The position numbers and the translations under genes were made by a program. From Galbula dea (Eukaryota; Chordata; Aves; Piciformes; Galbulidae): a DNA stretch of 64,000 nucleotides. The DNA is taken from the NCBI GenBank assembly GCA_013399015.1, contig VWZX01004666.1, positions 2,791,603-2,855,602 on the forward strand, read 5' to 3'. The notes under the pieces are model-generated. The model made no database searches, was not told the origin of the DNA, and saw nothing but the letters and a program-made list of their open reading frames with translations. This document shows, one piece after another, positions 39,563 to 51,475 of the stretch (the first letter of the stretch is position 1; each line of letters starts with the position of its first letter).

Positions 39563-42500
39563 AATGAAAATTAACTTAATGGATGTGATAAAAGATTGGG
39601 CAATTGTTACATATTCTGTTTGCAAATATGGCCATCCAGTGGCAGGCATTGGATGCTGAGCTTAATTGTCTCTAATGCAGTGGTTAAATTAATTTTCATT
39701 ACATGTTATAAACTGTCAAAAGTCTGATACTGTTGTCAATATCTAGCAAGTGAATACATATATATGTGACCAAGGAGAGTCATTTTATGTAAAAAATTTC
39801 TAATACAGAAAATTTTCCTGGATTTTAAAACCTGGAAGGATAATTCTGATAGACTTAACAGCAGGAGGCAAGCCAAGATATTTCTACCAGGAATTATTTA
39901 ACCTTGGAAGTACAGCAATGGCACAAGGTGTTTTCATGTTTCACTTCACCCACCTGCAAAGAACCTCTCAAGTGCCACATTTTTCCTCCAACCTTTTTCT
40001 TCTACACACCTCTGATCCTGAGAAGCACCTTTCCATGGGATACCATGGACCAGTCTTGGGAAGATGTCTGTGTTGGGTGGGAAGACTACTGGTCTGAGCA
40101 CACATATTTTCAGTTTTTTTCATCACTGAGGTATGACTTCATGTTGCATGTAGTGTGCATTATGAGATAATGAGATGGCCACAACAGCATCACTGTGATG
40201 TCAGATAAACAGATGGATACAAAAGTAATGGCAATATGTGAATTCTGACTAAGCAGAGAAGACAAGTAAAAGTCAGAGCTGGTCTGTATAGAAATCTTCC
40301 AATCAGGTGGAAAGGATGTATGTATTAACAGGGCAAGTTGATGATGAAACAGGTAGTAACTTACCAGATGTCTGTGGGATAATGCAAACAGGAACATTTT
40401 AAATGGACTCTGCTCATGCCATTTCCTAGCAGTTGTTAAAGCCTCAGGCTCTGTGAATGTACGTGGAATGGAGAATTATTTGGGGGTCTGCTTGAAGTTG
40501 GGTTTTGGTCTTGATTTTTGTTTTGATTTCTTTTCTCTTGGTTGAGCTAGGGCATTGAAAATATTTTAGTATGTCTTGAATCGTGGACCTAAAATGAAAT
40601 AACTATGTTCACACTGAAGTTTGTAATACAGATTTTAATTTGTTCAAGGACTTGGAGTTCAGTGGTTGGGTTTTTTTTAATGAAAGCTGGTATTTGCTCA
40701 TACCAGAAAAGGCAAAATTAAAGGAGTAAGCTTTGAGCTTGGAGTAGAGGGTAAGGGGATTCGTGACACAGAAATTCAATTCCTGGTCTCAGAAGAGACC
40801 CTAGGGACACTCATTCCCCGTGTGGGTGGGTTTTACCATGACAGGAACCTTCTCAGTTCCTGATAATCCTACTCCAAATCCAACACAAACTCCCTATAAC
40901 TGGAGAACAGCTCCCAAGAGAAATGAGTATAGCAGAGGACTGAACAGCTCTGGGTGACTTACCCATGGAAACACACATCACACCATGCTTACATTTTCCT
41001 GCTAACCTATGCAGCAGAAGACCAGACCAATGAGCTAGCAGCTTTAGTCACGGTCTCCACACAGAGGGCATGAATGGGGAGCCCAGGGTGTATCAACTTT
41101 TGGTCTTCATCCATCACTTGAAGGGATATGGGGGCTTTGCTGAGGAGTTGGTATTGTTGGTGGTCCAACCATTTTGTGGATGAGGAATCAGAGCTGTTGC
41201 ACAGTTACTTTTATTTCCTGGGCTTAAAGCGTTTAACAGTGGGTTATTTTGTACTGTCACAATGTCAAAGATTTGCTGGATTCAGGACAACTGTTTACAT
41301 TAAGAAATCTCTTGGCATTTAAGACTCTGGTTCAGGGAAAGTAGAGCACTTTACCATGGACTCAGAAACATCTCTGACTTTGACACCTTTGACTTTGATT
41401 CCTCAGTATCACTTTTCCAGTGACAGAATGGGGACCTTTGTTTGCCTTGGCCACTGCATAAAAAAACAGGATATGATCAAATCCAGTTAATCACTCACAA
41501 ATGTCTCATTTCTTGAATCTCTAAGGGTGTGTAACACATTTTTGGGACTGCTCTCTGCTCCTTTGGCTTTTGTTGTAAGTAAGTTAGTCAGGGGAAAATC
41601 GAATTTTGAGTTTTCTTAAAAGGAAGTGGAGGAATCCTGGAACATGCTAGGGTTCTGCAAATGTATGTTTAATCATTTAAAGAAATGTCTTTTGGCTAGA
41701 AGTTCTTACTAGCACTTGCAAGTTGCACTAAAAGCCATATGACTACATCATTCCCACAACTGATGCGAATTAGCGCCCTTGTTGGCAGCATGAGCAAAGA
41801 GATGCAGACTTAGCGAATACTAGGGACTGAGTTACTCTCAAATTCACAAGGAATCTGTGCAATATGGGTGCAGTGTCCTAGGTGTGGCTCTGCTGACAGT
41901 TGTGACAGCTCCTTACACAGTGGCACTCATGGAGGGGGATTCAGGCAAGTCCTGCCAGCCTTGGTTTTGATATGCAAATCATTAAGCTCTGCTGTGGAGT
42001 TGGGCAGTTACAAATAACTTCTGCAAACTGCACTTATGGCAAGCACACAACTCCACAAGCAACAGCAAACCAGAGGAGTGTGCTTTCACATGTGGCGTGT
42101 GATGGAACTCCCTGCTTGCAAGATGTCACGGGGCAAAAAGTACATGGAAGCAAGAGGCCTGGGCACATTCCTGGTGAACTGGTTTATTCAAAGCTGACAG
42201 TGAGATGCAATGACCTGGGTGTAAATGGGGTCACTTAGCCTTGCAGAGCTGGAAACCAACGGACACAATGGAGGAGGCTCTTTCTGTCATTTCTCAGAGT
42301 CATTCCTATATATATTTAAATACCTTTAACATTCACCACAGGCTACAGTTGGAGACAGGTTTCTGGGCTACATGGATTTTAATAAACCTGTTAGTGGACT
42401 TCCATCCTCCTTACTTTATGTGTCTAACACATCCTGACGACAATGTGCGACTCTGACAATAAGTTGAAAGCTTTGGAGGGATTAGACTGCCTTATTGAGT

Positions 42501-43342
42501 CTGTACCCAAAGCCCTTTTAGGTCTCCCATTGACTCCAGTGGGATTTGGTTCAGACCTCAAGTATATAGGACTCCCTTAAGCAAACTCTTTCAAGCCCAA
42601 ACATGCTGCAATACTTTTGGTCTCTTTGTTACTTCTATGAATAGGAATGCGACCTTTACACTTGTAGTGAAGAGCCCTGATATACAGGACTAAATCTTCA
42701 CATTTTGGGAGAGGTAAGGTTACCAAACCAGCTCCTCTCAACCCTGCTGTGCATGTGGCTGGGTGTGTGATGAAGCAGTTCCTGAATCACAGTCATTTTA
42801 GCTAGGTGAGCACTGACCATGCAGTATAGCAGCTTCAAAGCTTCTTCATGAGCCGATATCCATAGAAAATGATGGGCAGGATGGATATCTAAGGTTGTAA
42901 GTTGTTCCAATTCCTGAGTCAAAGCCCTAGTAATATTCTTTTGCCACTGAAGGGTCATTCAGATATCCATGTTAGAAGTTTATTTAGTCCATGCATGTAC
43001 TAAAAATGACCACAGTGGAAGACAAGACTAGCAATTCATGTAGCTTTTCTTCTGTCCACCCAATCCCTTGGCCATGTGAGGGGAAGGAAGGGTGGATAAG
43101 ATGGAAGACCATGCTGGTCTGTACACTCTCTTCCTCTGGCCGTTGCCAAAAGCTGTAGTGGGCTATGTGGTGAATGGCTGAGTTTGAATTACAACAAATT
43201 GCATAACATGGTTTTTCCTGCTTTTGGAGCTGGTCTAGCTTCTGGTAACCTTGCCTCCCAAACCTGTTGTTCCAACAGGAGAAACTCAGGTGGGTGACAG
43301 GAGTGGTTTGATTGACAGTGCTATTTTCTGCCTGTATTTTAG
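39563..43342. other. Noncoding DNA upstream of the first supported exon
   Basis: If the exon at 43343 is real, this stretch is the end of its upstream intron. The last 25 bases form the acceptor: a T/C-rich tract ending in TTTTAG. No other exon with a matching downstream phase was found here. Confidence 0.55.
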
Positions 43343-43433
43343 GTCACTTCCTGGGTAACAACACTGTGATTGATGTACTGAGACAAGCAGGATTTGAAGT
43401 GGAGCACACCCCTCCTGGACAACCAATTGGAAA
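43343..43433 (+). CDS. Internal coding exon of an unrecognised + strand gene
   Basis: This 91-base exon has a pyrimidine-rich acceptor ending TTTTAG and a near-consensus donor, AAA|gtaagc. Only one frame is open; it needs one base from the preceding exon and leaves two bases (AA) at the end. The peptide starts with His-Phe, continues LGNNTVIDVLRQAGFEVEH and ends TPPGQPIG, which looks like a real globular protein: an amphipathic helix followed by a beta strand after a Gly-Phe turn. I do not recognise the family. The pattern helix, AGFEVE strand, loop, then a last strand (next exon) resembles the C-terminal end of Rossmann-like enzymes such as class I methyltransferases, but this is a loose structural analogy. 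The exon supplying the preceding base was not found in the window. A pseudo-exon in a long intron is the main alternative. Confidence 0.6.
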
Positions 43434-46400
43434 GTAAGCAGCTGCCCGCAGATTGTTAATCACTTTCTCTCCTTTTCTTTTTTTCTCACCCGTTTTCTGT
43501 GACTAAGCAAGATTATTGCATTAGTGTAGGAGGTGAGTGAGGGCAAAAGGAACCTCCCTTTCTCACCCAAGCTGCAGACAAAAAGTGCATTGCAAAGCAT
43601 CCGTTGTGCGACTTTGGAAACATGTGGAGCTTCAGTGGCTGCTTGTTTCGCTTGGGGACATTATTCATATCATAGCTGGTTCACTACAGCAGATCAGAAG
43701 TGCCACAGTGTTTTCCTGTTTTCAGGAAGTGTGTCATTCAGCTTCTTTTCCCTCATAGCTCTTTAGTCTTTTTTTCTCCATGCGGTTTTAGTTGCTTCTC
43801 CATTGCAGGGCAGTAGACTGCCACCAAGTTCTTTTTTCAGACCTCTCTGTCAAGCTGCTTCTTCTTCAGGTGGAATTTCAGTTTTGCCTGAAGGACCAGA
43901 TTTAATGTAGCAGATGCACTTTGGAAAGCATGGTGGGTAGGTGAAAAGCAACTCAATATTCCCTGAGCTTCTCCATTTGTATGATAAAGTAAAGCAGGCG
44001 AGGAAGATTGATTACCAGGCTCTTGGCAATCTTCATTAGTATAAGATAAAATACGGCACAAAATGATCCTCAGTGAAACAGACTTCCTTCCTTCCCTACA
44101 CTTTTCTCTTTCCTGGCTATTAGATGATGTCTTTGTCTAAAGGTATCCCAGACAATAAAACTGAGAGGGATGATGAGAGACCATCTAGCTTTGCAAAATT
44201 AGCCTTTCCCCTGCATTCTGCAGATAAAAATTGGCCTAGATTGCTCTGTCATAGGGTTGTTATCCTCATTAGGAGAAAGTGTTAGAAGCATGTTCCTGTC
44301 CCTGGTGGGCAGATATGACATGGTCCAAATATGAGGTGAGTTTCAATATGGAGGATTAATTGTAGGGCCAGTAGACCATGTCTGAAAAAGCTATGTTTAA
44401 TATAGTTGGAAAATCTGGCTGATCTAACCTTGTGAAACATCCGCAATGATTTATATAGAAGATAATATGGCTCAACTGTATATAAGTGTCTTGGACAGAG
44501 CATTTATCCTAAATGCTTCTTGGAATATGTTAAGCAATAAGAGTACAGGCTTAAATAACAATAGGGAAAAGAGGAAGAAAAAACTATCAAACACAAAGAA
44601 GAGTATGTATCCAGAGGAGGTTTAAGAATCACTTTGGCAGAGAAGGAAAAGTCAACATGTCACAGGGAAGAGCAATAAACATGGTAACCCACTGGAGTTG
44701 AAAATTTTGGCTAAAATCAACAAAAATGCCTGTGTCTAAAACCCTAAAATGCCCCAGTCTAAAACAGAAAAAACAAGCAAACTATACCAAAACAACTGGG
44801 GTATACCCTTCCTAGGTCTCTGACAAAGAAACTTTCCCCTCAGAGAGGCAAGCATTTTCCTCAGCAATTTCCATGTAGTTGAAAGTGTCATCTGCTGTGA
44901 AAAGTATTTCAACTGGAAATTGTGAAACTTTTAATTTATTAGCTGTTTGCAAGTTTTTAAGAAGAAAGAAAGATACAGTAGCATGAGAGATGTCCAAGAA
45001 TAGTCTGTGCTCTTTATGGTCCTGTGGTATGTCTGTGCATGTCATCACAGACTTGAAGTAATGTGATGGGGAAGGAATCTTGAAACGAAGCCACTGCTTA
45101 ATGTTGACTTATTTGCAAGATGGGCCACCTCTGTGTATGCATTCCCATACCTTGGCAGCAGTATCTCTCATTCATGATGTCTTCCCTAAAATTGTTGGTT
45201 CCTGGGGATATGCACTTGACAGCAAGCAGGCTTGGACTGCTGCATGAATGGTGCCTGTGTCCTCTGATGAATTACACTGCGCTTTGTAGCATCTATTCCT
45301 AGCTCCATACCAGAGAGTTGGGCAGGTTGGTCCCTTTGTCTGGAGTAATACTCTTAATTCCAGTGGGGTCTGTTCTCAGCATTGAACATACAAAACTTTA
45401 TTAAAGGGTATGTTGTGCATGAGTACATGACTGAGTTGAGGGAGATCATATGGTTGTATTCCATAAAGATTAGATGCTTTGTATGTTTTCCTGTGGTCTG
45501 ATGATACAGACATGAGAATACAGAAAGAAAAATAAATGGCATAGCAAAGAAATCCAAAGTTGTCACTAAATTGCACTACTCAAGGTGCAGAAACAGTAGA
45601 AGATTATAGAAAGGTAAATAAAGATAATTTAAATATATTCACAGGAAACAGCTCTTGCTGCCTTTAGGAAAAAAAAAAAAATAGAGACTCCCAGACCTGC
45701 ACATCAGGGACTGTATTTTCCTTGTCCTACAGCTAAGGCTGTAGCCATCAGAAGTGCTTGGGTTTTCCCTTAGAAACAAGGAAGCTGCTGCAAACCACCT
45801 TCTCTCATCTTATAATCTCTGCAAAAGACAGTCTAGTCAAACACAGTCATGACAAAAGCTATTGGCATGTTCATAAAGCAGAGCCAGTTAATTGTTGTGA
45901 CATAGGGGTATGTTGTTGCAGTTGAGAGTCTTAAGGAACCTTGCTTTTTTGTCAACCTCTTTCTTTTTTTAAAAGATGAAATAAAAACATTTGAAAACAG
46001 AAAGGCCCAGCAGAGGAAAAAACATGTCAGGATAGTGGCTACACTAACCACATCTATACATACAGAAAACAAGTAGAAGCTCAACAAATGTTGAGCTGCT
46101 TGCAAGTAGAAAATATTTTATGGTTATAAAGATGGGGGTATTTCCATCTTGATTCTTGTGGAGCCATACATGAAATAAGAGGTATTTCTGTCTCTGCTGA
46201 AACCTTAAAGAGACATTTCTGCTTTACTTCCAAGAAAGTTGTATAAGAGATTCAAGCCCACTGCATTGCATTCCAGCACTGACAATTGAAAAATTGGAGA
46301 GTGTTCAGGGAACATCAGCTGAAGGCTAATGTAGAGACTGGTGGGGGTGGACAGCATATGGAAAAAATGCAAGGTTTGGAAAAAACTAAAGCAGCTGCAT

Positions 46401-49400
46401 GCTTATGTTTTGGCCAAGAGAATTCAAAAAAGGATTGTTGTGGATGGATTGAGTGCAGAAGGACAAAGAGGAACAATTTGAGCTGGCACATAGGAACATT
46501 TGTAGGTACATCACATTGAAACTGAGGGTGGTTTTGGCTGAATAGCAATGATTTCTTGACAGTAATTTGCAGGCCAGTCTTTCTCAGGTTAAGCCAGAAG
46601 CCCCCTTATTTGAAATGATGAAAGTAACTTTAGCAAAACACTTGTGCTACATCCTACTTACTACCCATGCTGCTTTGCCAAAAAGGAAATACTATTTTTC
46701 TTTAGTATCTCTGTTCCTATAACAGTATTATTATTATTGAAGTTATTAATAATCTGATCTTTATTGTTCCATAATAATGAAGAAAGTGGTACCATAAGTA
46801 GGTGGGGTTTTCTGGTATGATATTTAAGCTCTGCAAGCCATCTCAGTTTAAGAAATGACAAGAGAATACTTTTTGAGAAAATAACTGGGCAGTGTTCCTG
46901 TGGGTCAAAAAAAGCCTTGGGAAGAGTGAAACAGGACAAAGACCCTTTAAAGTTGTTTATGCTTTCAGTTACATACAGGCTGGGTAAAGCCAGAAGATTG
47001 TTAGCTTCCTCTGTCCAAAATGCTAAGCATGAGATGTGAAATGGCTGCTCTTTAAGCTGACCAAAATGAGTATCTAGAGTCTCACATTTCTGTTGTCTAG
47101 TGACAAGCACAAATGTGAGCCAAGTTTTCCTTTTCTTAAGGTACTGGGGAAAAGTGAGACCTTGGCAGGCTAGAGGAGATAGCCAGGACATGGAGAGGTT
47201 TGATGGCTCCAGAATCAATGAAGTGGCAAAGACAAGTTCATATAAAGTACATTTAACTGGTGTAGAGCTATTTGGGAGCTCTTGGTGACTGGATTTCTGA
47301 AATCCCCTAGCTACCTGGTGGCCCAGTTTTGACCTTCCTGAGCCTCTTCTAGAATCCTACCAGAGTACTATTGAAAATATCCTCTTTAAAGCTCAATTCC
47401 TTTCTGTAAAAGAAACCCTGTTGTACTCAGCAGGCAGAACAATGCCATAAACACTTGAGGACTTATCTTCATGTTAGCTTCATTTGTTTATTCTGTTGCC
47501 CGAGGGAAAGTGTCCTGAATCTGTTTGCCTGACAACCTTCAACAGCATTTATATTTGCTTCTCATTTTGCTAGCTGTCCTTCTTGTCCCCAAATAAGGCA
47601 TTGGAAAATGAATGGTTGAATCAATATCTCATTGCTTTGCCCTGAGATAAGAAAAGCAACATGGGGGGTTTTTTTTGGTGGGGCTTCTGCTGTCCCTGCC
47701 CCTCTCTGTCTTCAGGACGCATGCTTGGGGTGGGAAGAGAAGAGGAGATGGGAGCAAATTTCCCCTCAGATGGATTCCAGTGACTTGAGCAGATAAAGGG
47801 CCACAGCTGCTTCACATTTAATTGGAAACAGTCAAATTGCAAGATGAATCCCGGAAGCACCTGTGTCCCTGATGACTCTATTGTTAGTGGCTTCTTAGAA
47901 TCGGCTCTGACCTTGTGCCACAGGCCAAGCCCTGACGTACTGCACAGGTTCTCTCAGCCAGAAAAACAGGCAGCGGTGCTCACTGCCATCAGACTGTTCT
48001 TTCTGATATTATGCTCAATGCTACCTTCTTTCAGAAAGGGAGAATTCAGGATAAGATTTTATTTCTGCCCATTTATTGTAAACTCTCAGAACTCTGCTGT
48101 AGAAATTAATTCTCCTTCCTCCTTAGGTTTGAGCTTCCCGGCCCAGTCAAACCAACAAGTCTTTGCTGTTGTAGATTATTCCTTTCCTCCTCTTTGAAGC
48201 AAAGAGCTTGCTCCTTCCTCTTTTCCTGTAGCATCCTACAAGTGTGACTCTGGCTCTCTTACTCAGCATTGTCTCATGTTGAAGTCTTTGCTCCATAATG
48301 AATGATTTCTTCTTCTCCAGAGGATAAAAGCACACCCAATCTGCTCAGTGATGCAGCCATTTTACTCTGTCATAACCCCTGACCTTCACACGGTGATATG
48401 CAGAGATAGGAAAATGTTTGATATAACATTCCTCACAATCCCAATTTGATAGTAGTACCAGTTCACTAGATTAAATCCCAGAAACTTATGAATGCCATCA
48501 GAGCCTTTAGGATTCTCACAGTAGTTGCCAAATTCCTTGGGATACCCAAGCAACTTTGGCTTTCTGGTGCCAGCCTGGTAGGATTGCTTCACTCTGCTTA
48601 GTTGTTCATGTTTGGGATGTCTTTGAGAGAATGTTCAAGTTGTCATAAAAGAAGTAAATTTTATTTAGAAAAGACACAAGTGAAAAAAAAAAAGAGAGCT
48701 GTGACATTTTCCCTGGGAACAACTAAGTTAGTTGAGAAAAAAAGACATGCTGGGGAGATGTTAGATGTTAAACCAGGCTGGATGCCATCTCTTCTGAGAT
48801 AGAGGAAAAATGCACTTCTTTCACCACCACCCGCCACGTGTGGAATAATCTCCCCATTGAGATGCTGCAGTTCTTCTTAATCCTATTGTAAACTTTTCAC
48901 TTGATCTGTCACTCGTTCTGAGCTTGAAGATCATGCTCCCTTCCCTAGCTTTCTTCCCTCAGAAGGAAAGCAAACCCATTATTTAGGAGGGCTTCTCTGA
49001 CAGCATAATTTGCAGTAAGAGGTGTATAGGGATTCAATGAGGTTCATTTGAATGCATTGGTAAACTTATTGCCTCATCTAACACTGGAGAACATGGCTGC
49101 TTAATTCTTAAAATATTTAGTGATGAAAATATGCATATCACATTTTCAAAGGATTCCAATGTGCCTTTAAAATATCCTCCTTTGTAATTTATTTGTCTTT
49201 GTGTCTATAATTACCTTACAGCTGCAAAGTCTAAGACAGTCAGTGTAGCTCCTGGGGGAGGGGAAATGAAGAAAATCTCCAAGATGTGGTAGAAAAGCAA
49301 AGTTAACTTACAAGTTCTCAGCTATAGCAACTTAATTGTCCTGTCACTTCCTGAGCAACCCATTACTTAGGGCCAGTGCATCTGCATGCTCTTTAGGCCA

Positions 49401-50619
49401 CCTTTAAGCACCAAACACCTTCTGAAAGAGTGGAATTTAGCAACTTACTGCACACAAATCTAGGAAACAGCAAGATAATTCATGGTGTTGGCGAAAGAAT
49501 ACGGAACGAAACTTCTCAGGAATTCAGTGCTTGACTAGCTCTTCCAGTGGGACATTTACTTTTCTCTACAATCAGATTTTATCCTTGGCAAAATGTCTGG
49601 TTTCCTTTAAAAAAAATTGTTTCATGTTCCATATCATTCTGTTCCTTGGGAACTTACACACAGGGCTGCTGGGAAACCTGGGTTTGCTTCTTCTTGCTCA
49701 AGGCAGCTTGCTTGCTGAGCTGTCCTAAAGCCAGTGCTAAGGTTTCTTGCTGCTCTGCATCCCATCAGTTTTAGGAGATCTGTGTCTCATACTCCATAAT
49801 CTATCTAATAGTCAATTTACGGAGCCTTGGAGACTTGAAAAGTTCAGAGAGCCCATTCTTGCTTTATTTCCTAGCCAAATTTTGGAGTTCTGATTTCCAC
49901 AGGAGAAGTTGATTTTTTATGTTCTTTCTGCTTCCAGCCAACAATAATGCAGATGCTTTCACCTAAGGTCATTAGTATAAGATGAAAATGATCAAGCTGA
50001 TCGAAACCTCAGTGAAGTTCACAAGGCTTCCATTGGTGCCAGTAGCTTTTAGAGGTCACTGTTAATGAGATTGGTGCTGATTCTCTTCTGCATTTGGTTA
50101 CGAGGAGCCATGGGGGGATTGGTAGGAAACTAAGAACATGTCCACATAGTTGTACAGATGCTTACTATGTCAATGTAAAAAGAGTTACTTTTCAAGCAGA
50201 TTGCTCATGGGTGTCTTAGACAGCTGGCCCAACTTGCTTACAGTGGGTGTCTGGCTAGTTTTAAATGACTAATTATTTTGTGAGATGAATTCCCCTCCTA
50301 TTTGAAGGACTTGGACCCCATGTTCAAATTGGACAGTGTCACTAGATTCATTTAAGCCTTTGGAAAAATTGCACCATGCCTTCTCCAGCATTCTATGGAA
50401 ACGGTGAAATTGTGTGAGGTTTGTGTTTGTGTATTCAGCCTGCAATTGTCCTGTGGATTGATGGCCTCCATCCCAAGTGATATCAATCTGGGCTGAAATG
50501 CAGCTGCACTTTGTAAGAGCTCAAGGGGCACAAAGGTATCAAGTGGTATTGTGTGGTTGGAAAGATGTTGTTTATCTAAGAAAGTTTGTGGTCTGTTTCC
50601 TGTCACTCTGTTTTCACAG
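43434..50619. other. Probable intron between the two supported exons
   Basis: This stretch of about 7.2 kb begins with gtaagc and ends with a C/T-rich tract and CACAG, as a + strand intron should. No internal exon with compatible phase stood out. The 185-codon minus-strand frame at 46661-47218 has no recognisable domain and runs through an AAT-rich stretch (about 46727-46760), so it is likely chance. A 117-codon + strand frame with a true ATG at 47844 keeps several CpGs but has no other support. Confidence 0.5.
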
Positions 50620-50677
50620 TGTCGACTTCCCTTACCTTCGCTATCATGTTGTCAGGCAAAGAGACCTCACACATTAG
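50620..50677 (+). CDS. Probable terminal coding exon, same + strand gene
   Basis: A strong acceptor (pyrimidine tract over about 50595-50616, then CACAG) precedes this segment. The first base, T, completes the codon left open as AA by the exon at 43343-43433, giving Asn. The frame then reads VDFPYLRYHVVRQRDLTH and ends at TAG (50675-50677). The codons look authentic (GTC GAC TTC, CGC TAT CAT) and the peptide could form a final beta strand (YHVVRQR). The splice phase matches, but that happens one time in three by chance. An 18-residue terminal exon is short, so the statistical weight comes from the acceptor and the peptide character. Candidates at 55445 and 63246 also start in the same phase and could be alternatives. 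Confidence 0.5.
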
Positions 50678-51475
50678 GACAGATAGCTTTTCCACTTCTA
50701 GAGCTGACTTGTTTTCCTTCAGCAAGAGACCTGTGGGTTTTATTGCAATCAATAGAGCTGCTTGATTCAGCATGAGTGTAGTTGCTAGTAATTTTGCTTA
50801 CAGGAAGCTCTTTAACATGCATAGGTTCCAAAGAAAGGAACAGGAAGAAAGGGAGCCAGTGACTTTTTTCATTGACACTTTCACTTAAAATTCCTTCAAG
50901 AAGAAGACAGTTGAGGATACAGTTTTCTACATAAGAATACCCTGGCAAGTACATTTTCTATCTTTCATGCACGGTCAGGTGTTTATAGGGACATTTAAAT
51001 GGGATTAGAAGCCCTCCAAATCAATGTTGTGTGACTGGTACTATAGCTAAAGGACTCCCTGTGGGTGGATCTTGTGGCAAGCTGTGAAACTTACTGAAAC
51101 CTTCTAAATTGCCCCCACAAGTAGAAGATCACTCTAACATACATATGTGATGTGATCTTGTGCCATTTCTTGTCCACTTCAGCACAAAATAGTCTCACTT
51201 TTAAACAATTCATGGTATCTCACCTATGCCAGGTTGCTTCATGCTAACTGCAACCCAGCTTTGGGTCTGAAATGACTGTATGGGTGTCACTTGAAGAGAA
51301 CCATGGTGAGGGATCAGACTAATAAGCATGAATATCAGGTGCTCCTCCTAGTTAAGTGCTAGTAGTAGGAACAGGAATGCCAAAACCAGTAAGTTCTTAC
51401 AATAGGGCAAGTAAATTATGACTAGTGAATATATGAAACACTTGTCATAGTAAATAAATTAGAAGCCAAAATACA
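50678..51475 (+). other. Presumed 3' untranslated region
   Basis: If translation ends at 50677, the first clear canonical polyadenylation hexamer downstream is AATAAA at 51453-51458, which would give a 3'UTR of about 800 bases. The downstream GU-rich element is not striking. No transposon or coding frame is recognised here. The end coordinate is set about 17 bases after the hexamer and is an estimate. Confidence 0.35.

Noticed and set aside
46661..47218. 185-codon minus-strand open frame
   Set aside because: No recognisable domain or splice support; part of it translates an AAT repeat (an Asn run). An ORF of this length is expected by chance in 64 kb.
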